Assembly (NCBI RefSeq): GCF_002205895.1
Contig: NZ_NJDE01000033.1
Location: forward strand, 57,102 to 121,101
Direction of reading: 5' to 3'
Length of the DNA stretch: 64,000 nt
DNA from: Saccharibacillus sp. O23
Lineage (GTDB): Bacteria > Bacillota > Bacilli > Paenibacillales > Paenibacillaceae
Shown here: positions 59,688-64,000 of the stretch, in pieces
Numbering within the stretch: position 1 is the stretch's first letter
Layout of the letters: every line of letters starts with the position of its first letter
Position numbers and translations under genes: made by a program
Notes under the pieces: generated by a model
Databases searched by the model: none
What the model saw: the letters and a program-made list of their open reading frames with translations, nothing else
What the model was told of the DNA's origin: nothing

Positions 59688-62483
59688 TCAGCCCGTGTTT
59701 CGAAGACCCGCCGCAATGCCGTTGATGGTCAACAGCACTTCGCGGAGCAGTTCCTGATCGTCTTCTTCGCCCGAATCGCGTTGAGCGCGAAGTTCGGTCA
59801 GCAGCTGCACCTGAAGATAGCTCAGGGGATCGACGTAAGGATTGCGCAGACGAATCGATTCTTGAATGACCGGAACGTTGTCCAGAATCTCTTGCTGTCC
59901 CGTAATATCGAGAATAAGCTGCTTCGTCAAACGGAATTCTTCTTCGATCAACCCGAAGATCCGGCTGCGGCTGTCTTCGTCTCCATACATGGAGGTGTAT
60001 TCTTGAGCGATGACCAAGTCGGCTTTGGCGATCGCCATCTGGAGCGAATCGATCAGCGTCGTGAAGAACGGGAAGCTCGCGTACATCTGTTTCAACGTTT
60101 CCAGATTCTCCGGTTTTCCTTGATAGAAGCTTTGGATGCCCGTACCTGCCGCATACCATGCCGGAACGAGGTAACGCCCTTGCGTCCAAGCAAACACCCA
60201 AGGAATCGCGCGCAGATCTTCGAACCGGTCGCTGTTCTTCCGTTTCGAAGGACGGGAACCGATATTCAGTTCGCCGATCTCTGACAGCGGAGTCGCGCCT
60301 TTGAAGAAAGCCAAGAAGTCCGGGTCGCGGAAGATCAGATCCTGATATTTCACGAGCGAAGCTTCGGAGATGCTTCTCGCGATATCTTCCCATTGACGCT
60401 CTTCTTCCATATAAGAAGTGTCCGTTGCCGCCATGGCGGAAGTCAACAGCGCGGAAGTCGCCTGTTCCAAGCTTCGATAAGCGATACCTTTGAGCGAGTA
60501 ACGGGAAGACAAGACTTCGCCTTGCTCCGTAATCTTGATTCCTGCTCCTACCGTGTGCGGCGGCTGAGCCAGAATGCTCCGATTGAGAGGCATGCCTCCG
60601 CGTCCGAGCGCTCCTCCGCGTCCGTGGAAGAACTTCAGCTTGATTCCGTAGTTCCCTGCCATCGCGGTAATTTCGTTCAGCGCGACGCGCAGTTCCCAGT
60701 TGGCTGCTACGGTACCGCCGTCTTTGCTGCTGTCCGAATAGCCGAGCATGATCTCCTGCTGATCCTTCATCGCTTTTACGCCTTCGCGATAAATCGGAAT
60801 ATCGAACAACCGCTTCATGATGCCGCTGGCGGCTTGAAGATCGTCGATCGTTTCGAACAAAGGAACGGCCTGCAAAGTGCATACGACGGTCCCGTCGGGT
60901 TGTTTGCGGAACAAACCGACTTCTTTGGCGAAGACCATGACTTCGAGAATATCGCTCGAAGCTTCCGCCATGCTGATCAAGTAGCTGCTGATGCAGTTCT
61001 GGCCGAACTCGTTCTGTGCTTCGAACACGGTCCGGTATACTTGCAGACACTCTTCCGTTCCGTCGCTGTAAGTTTGGTAAGGCGTCGTCAGCGGACGAGG
61101 ATCTTCGAGCAATCCGACCAGCAGTTCGACTTTTTCGTCTTCCGACAGATCGGCATAGTTAGGCGTGATATTCATGCTGTTCAAGATTTCCGTCATGGCT
61201 TTCTCGTGTTCTTGGCTGTGCTGCCGAATATCGAGAGTAGCCGTATGGAAACCGAACAGTTCGACTTGACGCAAGAGCGTTTTGATCGCGCTGTCCGCCA
61301 CGTAATCCGCATGATGGAAACGCAAGCTGCGATCGATCACTTTCAGATCCTCGATCAGCTCCGACGGAGAAGCGTATCGATCCGGTTGATCTTTTTTCTC
61401 GTCGTCCAGTACGTTATCCAATTTACGCATCATATAGGTTAATTTGATTCGGTAAGGTTCGTGCTCGTTGTTCCAGTTCAACTTGGCGTCTACGGTAACC
61501 GTCTCGCGGTCGCGCTCGATCGACTCCATCAGCTCGTCCGTTACTTTTACGATCGTCGTGCTGAAGCTTAACATATGGATCAGGTCAAGCAGGATCCGAT
61601 GGTATTCGCGAATAGCCAGCTTACGCTGCATTTGCAGCGTCTGCCACGTGACATTTGCTTTTACGGAAGGGTTCCCGTCGCGGTCTCCGCCGATCCACGA
61701 ACCGAAGCGCAGATAATTCGGCACATGCCAATTATGGTCCGGATAATATTTATCCAGACAGCGTTCGAGTTCTGCGTAAACGTCCGGCAGTACGTGGAAA
61801 AGCGTTTCATGGAAATAATACATGCCGTTGCGCACTTCATCGAGAACGGTCGGCTTGCGGTCGCGAAGTTCGTCCGTTTGCCAGAGCGTAATGACTTCGT
61901 TCAGCAGTTTCTCGCGCAGCTGCTCGCGCTCGCGGAACGTAAGCGACGGATCGTCCAACTGCATGACGTCGGCTGCAATACGTTTATGGATATCCAGAAT
62001 GACGCGGCGCACCGCTTCTGTCGGGTGAGCCGTCATTACCAGTTCAAGCGACAGATTTTCGAGAAAGGCTTGCACCTCTTCGTAGGAGAAGTTCTGCTCC
62101 TTCATTTGTTGAACGGAAGTTTCGATCGAGCCCGGCTGCGCGGCTTCTCCGGCAGAACGCTCGTAATCCCGTTTTCTGCGAATCCGGTGATTTTGCTCCG
62201 CGATATTCACCAGCTGGAAGTAGATGGCGAAAGCACGGATCACCTGATGTCGGATCTCGGGATCAAGCGAATAAATTTCTTTTTTGAATTCCTCGTGCAA
62301 ATCGGGCAAGTAGATCGCGCGAAGCGATTTGCTCAACTCCCGAATCTTCTCTACCTTATCCAGAAGCTCCTGTCCGCTATGATGCACAAGCACTTCTCCA
62401 AGAATATTTCCCAGGAACCGCACGTCGCGTCTGAGCAGGTTGTTGGAACTGCCTTTGTTTGCGGTTACCGTCAGTTCAGTCAT
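59688..62483 (-). CDS. ppc: Phosphoenolpyruvate carboxylase
   Basis: The start after AGGAGGAG gives 931 residues. Marks are TAHPTEAVRR with the catalytic His, FGSWIGGDRDGNP, LGYSDSSKDGG, FHGRGGALGRGG and the C-terminus LRNTG, the invariant end of the family. It fixes bicarbonate onto phosphoenolpyruvate to refill oxaloacetate. A single-gene unit. The 309-base upstream stretch should hold its promoter; no pattern could be fixed. Confidence 0.97.
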   Translation of the reverse strand: MTELTVTANKGSSNNLLRRDVRFLGNILGEVLVHHSGQELLDKVEKIRELSKSLRAIYLPDLHEEFKKEIYSLDPEIRHQVIRAFAIYFQLVNIAEQNHRIRRKRDYERSAGEAAQPGSIETSVQQMKEQNFSYEEVQAFLENLSLELVMTAHPTEAVRRVILDIHKRIAADVMQLDDPSLTFREREQLREKLLNEVITLWQTDELRDRKPTVLDEVRNGMYYFHETLFHVLPDVYAELERCLDKYYPDHNWHVPNYLRFGSWIGGDRDGNPSVKANVTWQTLQMQRKLAIREYHRILLDLIHMLSFSTTIVKVTDELMESIERDRETVTVDAKLNWNNEHEPYRIKLTYMMRKLDNVLDDEKKDQPDRYASPSELIEDLKVIDRSLRFHHADYVADSAIKTLLRQVELFGFHTATLDIRQHSQEHEKAMTEILNSMNITPNYADLSEDEKVELLVGLLEDPRPLTTPYQTYSDGTEECLQVYRTVFEAQNEFGQNCISSYLISMAEASSDILEVMVFAKEVGLFRKQPDGTVVCTLQAVPLFETIDDLQAASGIMKRLFDIPIYREGVKAMKDQQEIMLGYSDSSKDGGTVAANWELRVALNEITAMAGNYGIKLKFFHGRGGALGRGGMPLNRSILAQPPHTVGAGIKITEQGEVLSSRYSLKGIAYRSLEQATSALLTSAMAATDTSYMEEERQWEDIARSISEASLVKYQDLIFRDPDFLAFFKGATPLSEIGELNIGSRPSKRKNSDRFEDLRAIPWVFAWTQGRYLVPAWYAAGTGIQSFYQGKPENLETLKQMYASFPFFTTLIDSLQMAIAKADLVIAQEYTSMYGDEDSRSRIFGLIEEEFRLTKQLILDITGQQEILDNVPVIQESIRLRNPYVDPLSYLQVQLLTELRAQRDSGEEDDQELLREVLLTINGIAAGLRNTG

Positions 62484-62765
62484 TTTACTCCTCCTATCTG
62501 TCTTCATTGCATGCTTGCTGATATGACATCTTCATCACATCATACAACAATTCATTTGATAAATCTTTACTTTTGTAACGAAAAGCGACCGGGTATTTGA
62601 TCGCCCTTGCTCAAACAAAAAGCCTGATAAAAACTTATCTATGAATGAAAGCGGAGTAAAACATACCTCTTAAATAAAGGGTTCCCGCTTTAAAACTGCG
62701 CAGAGAGAAAGTCAGAGACTATAAGAAAACGGCGCTCTAAAGAACGCCAGTATATATAACAAAAA
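62484..62765. other. Spacer between ppc and the tRNA array
   Basis: AT-richer than its surroundings, with no supported gene. The left part should hold the ppc promoter. Confidence 0.4.
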
Positions 62766-62781
62766 AGACCGTATCCGGTCT
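62766..62781 (-). terminator. Terminator of the rRNA-tRNA operon
   Basis: Stem AGACCG/CGGTCT with a 4-base loop, then six T on the minus strand, 12 bases after the last tRNA. Confidence 0.85.
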
Positions 62782-62792
62782 CGGCTGTTTAA

Positions 62793-62866
62793 TGGAGCGG
62801 GTGATGGGAATCGAACCCACGCTATCAGCTTGGAAGGCTGAAGTTCTACCATTGAACTACACCCGC
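62793..62866 (-). tRNA. tRNA-Gly (TCC)
   Basis: Cloverleaf with acceptor GCGGGTG/CACCCGC, anticodon loop CTTCCAA, T-loop TTCGATT, CCA encoded. Last tRNA of the array. Confidence 0.95.
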
Positions 62867-62875
62867 AAAAAGCAA

Positions 62876-62949
62876 TCGGGATGACACGATTTGAACATGC
62901 GACCCCCTGGTCCCAAACCAGGTGCTCTACCAAGCTGAGCTACATCCCG
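62876..62949 (-). tRNA. tRNA-Pro (TGG)
   Basis: Acceptor CGGGATG/CATCCCG, anticodon loop TTTGGGA, T-loop TTCAAAT. CCA is not encoded. Confidence 0.95.
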
Positions 62950-62964
62950 TTATTCAATTTAAAA

Positions 62965-63041
62965 TGGCGCGCCCTGAGAGATTCGAACTCCCGGCCTTTT
63001 GATTCGTAGTCAAACGCTCTATCCAGCTGAGCTAAGGGCGC
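62965..63041 (-). tRNA. tRNA-Arg (ACG)
   Basis: Acceptor GCGCCCT/AGGGCGC, anticodon loop CTACGAA (A34 becomes inosine), T-loop TTCGAAT, CCA encoded. Confidence 0.95.
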
Positions 63042-63048
63042 AAAATAA

Positions 63049-63123
63049 TGGAGCGGACGACGGGAATCGAACCCGCGACCCTCGCCTTGGCAAGGCGATG
63101 CTCTACCGCTGAGCCACGTCCGC
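63049..63123 (-). tRNA. tRNA-Gly (GCC)
   Basis: Acceptor GCGGACG/CGTCCGC, anticodon loop TTGCCAA, CCA encoded. Second glycine tRNA of the array. Confidence 0.95.
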
Positions 63124-63131
63124 AAAATAAA

Positions 63132-63216
63132 TGGTGCGCGTGGAGGGACTTGAACCCCCACGTCATAAGACGCTAGATCCTAAGTCTAGTGCGTCTGCCA
63201 ATTCCGCCACACGCGC
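63132..63216 (-). tRNA. tRNA-Leu (TAG)
   Basis: Class II tRNA with long variable arm (CGTCTTATGACG), acceptor GCGCGTG/CACGCGC, anticodon loop CTTAGGA, CCA encoded. Confidence 0.95.
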
Positions 63217-63239
63217 ACGTCTTACTGATCTGGTGTAAA

Positions 63240-63315
63240 TGGTGAGCCATGAAGGACTCGAACCTTCGACACCCTGATTAAAAGTCAGGTGCTCTACCAA
63301 CTGAGCTAATGGCTC
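63240..63315 (-). tRNA. tRNA-Lys (TTT)
   Basis: Acceptor GAGCCAT/ATGGCTC, anticodon loop CTTTTAA, CCA encoded. Confidence 0.95.
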
Positions 63316-63318
63316 TCA

Positions 63319-63393
63319 TGGCTGGGGGTATAGGATTTGAACCTATGCGTGACGGAGTCAAAGTCCGTTGCCTTACCGCTTGGCTAACCCCCA
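63319..63393 (-). tRNA. tRNA-Gln (TTG)
   Basis: Acceptor TGGGGGT/ACCCCCA, anticodon loop CTTTGAC, CCA encoded. Only 3 bases separate it from tRNA-Lys. Confidence 0.94.
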
Positions 63394-63407
63394 ACAGAGA
63401 ATGAATA

Positions 63408-63483
63408 TGGTGGAGGCTGAGGGGATCGAACCCCCGACCCTCTGCTTGTAAGGCAGATGCTCTCCCAGCTGAGCTAAGCCTCC
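63408..63483 (-). tRNA. tRNA-Val (TAC)
   Basis: Acceptor GGAGGCT/AGCCTCC, anticodon loop CTTACAA, CCA encoded. Confidence 0.95.
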
Positions 63484-63490
63484 GTATGTA

Positions 63491-63562
63491 TGACCCGTAG
63501 GGGATTCGAACCCCTGTTACCTCCGTGAAAGGGAGGTGTCTTAACCCCTTGACCAACGGGCC
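63491..63562 (-). tRNA. tRNA-Glu (TTC)
   Basis: Acceptor GGCCCGT/ACGGGTC, anticodon loop CTTTCAC, T-loop TTCGAAT. CCA is not encoded. Confidence 0.94.
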
Positions 63563-63594
63563 ATGCTGACTTTCGGTAAAACAGCCTTACGGCA

Positions 63595-63667
63595 AGCTCT
63601 CAACCGGGCTCGAACCGGTGACCTCATCCTTACCATGGATGCACTCTACCTACTGAGCTATGAGAGC
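63595..63667 (-). tRNA. tRNA-Thr (GGT)
   Basis: Acceptor GCTCTCA/TGAGAGC, anticodon loop ATGGTAA, T-loop TTCGAGC. CCA is not encoded. Confidence 0.94.
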
Positions 63668-63670
63668 AAA

Positions 63671-63746
63671 TGGCTCCCCGAACAGGACTCGAACCTGTGA
63701 CAACTCGATTAACAGTCGAGTGCTCTACCAACTGAGCTATCAGGGA
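63671..63746 (-). tRNA. tRNA-Asn (GTT)
   Basis: Acceptor TCCCTGA/TCGGGGA, anticodon loop CTGTTAA, CCA encoded. First tRNA after the 5S gene. Confidence 0.95.
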
Positions 63747-63778
63747 ATAATCTGCGGTCCGATAACGAACCGCGGATG

Positions 63779-63895
63779 GCTTGGCAGCTTCCTACTCTCC
63801 CAGGACCCTGCGGTCCAAGTACCATCGGCGTTAGAAGGCTTAACGGTCGTGTTCGAGATGGGAACGTGTGGAACCCTTCTGCTATCACTACCAAA
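63779..63895 (-). rRNA. rrf: 5S ribosomal RNA
   Basis: On the minus strand it begins TTTGGTAGTGATAGCAGAAGG, contains CCATCTCGAACACGACCGTTAAGCC and ends GGAAGCTGCCAAGC, all characteristic of Bacilli 5S RNA; about 117 bases. It is the 3' rRNA of an operon whose 23S gene lies beyond the right edge. Confidence 0.96.
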
Positions 63896-64000
63896 CCAAG
63901 GTTTACGAAGTAAACCGATACAAGGTTTGCACCTTGAAAAAAAAAAAAAACAGAAGGAAGACACAAAATGAACACGACACACAGAGACAAGAGTAACCGA
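63896..64000. other. 23S-5S spacer
   Basis: AT-rich and A-rich sequence with short TTTAC/GTAAA dyads, expected between 23S and 5S genes. No part of 23S could be recognised. Confidence 0.6.

Overview
The window looks like chromosome of a plant-associated Gram-positive of the Paenibacillaceae (Paenibacillus/Saccharibacillus type). The reasons are GC-rich coding sequence with strong GGAGG-type ribosome sites, intrinsic terminators after most units, a YesM/YesN-type two-component system beside LplB/LplC-type sugar permeases, the Bacillus-type order sigW-rsiW-cdaA-cdaR-glmM-glmS, and a 5S rRNA followed by an 11-tRNA array. The genus is inferred from gene content only.

Layout. 1-1.2 kb: end of a GT39 glycosyltransferase and a GtrA flippase-like gene. 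1.3-7.4 kb: a carbohydrate locus, with an ArsR-type regulator coupled to a CE2-like esterase on the minus strand and GH43, AraC regulator and GH27 on the plus strand. 8.2-12.1 kb: a complete four-subunit haem-copper quinol oxidase. 13.2-27.4 kb: a sugar uptake block with sensor kinase, response regulator, two permeases, three tandem paralogous binding lipoproteins and a GH95 fucosidase, with several CcpA-like operators. 27.6-29.5 kb: a TagO/MraY-type transferase, a GNAT and YwbE. 29.7-34.4 kb: a zinc-starvation island (znuCBA, alternative ribosomal proteins L33 and S14, COG0523 GTPase) with three Zur boxes. 34.5-43.7 kb: mixed housekeeping genes and an mmuP-mmuM pair, with a cluster of DnaA-box-like motifs at 35.3-35.5 kb. 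44.0-44.7 kb: a short cas-less type I-C CRISPR array followed by a cluster of four palindromes. 44.9-48.1 kb: alpha/beta hydrolase, methionine aminopeptidase and a secreted CE2-like esterase. 48.3-49.3 kb: an M-box Mg2+ riboswitch in front of a DUF1003 membrane protein. 49.4-51.1 kb: a zinc alcohol dehydrogenase divergent from an AdhR-like MerR regulator. 51.2-59.3 kb: glmS with its ribozyme, glmM, cdaR, cdaA, rsiW and sigW. 59.7-62.5 kb: ppc. 62.8-63.9 kb: tRNA array and 5S rRNA.

How it works together: the glycoside hydrolases, esterases and sugar importer suit growth on plant polysaccharides, with both specific (two-component, AraC, ArsR-type) and probable global (CcpA) control. The zinc island, M-box, glmS ribozyme and sigma-W promoter make the window unusually rich in regulatory elements that can be read directly. 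The best candidates for something undescribed are the two palindrome clusters (7685-7878 and 44505-44695), which share spacing but not sequence, the Mg2+-riboswitch-controlled DUF1003 gene, and the off-origin DnaA-box cluster.
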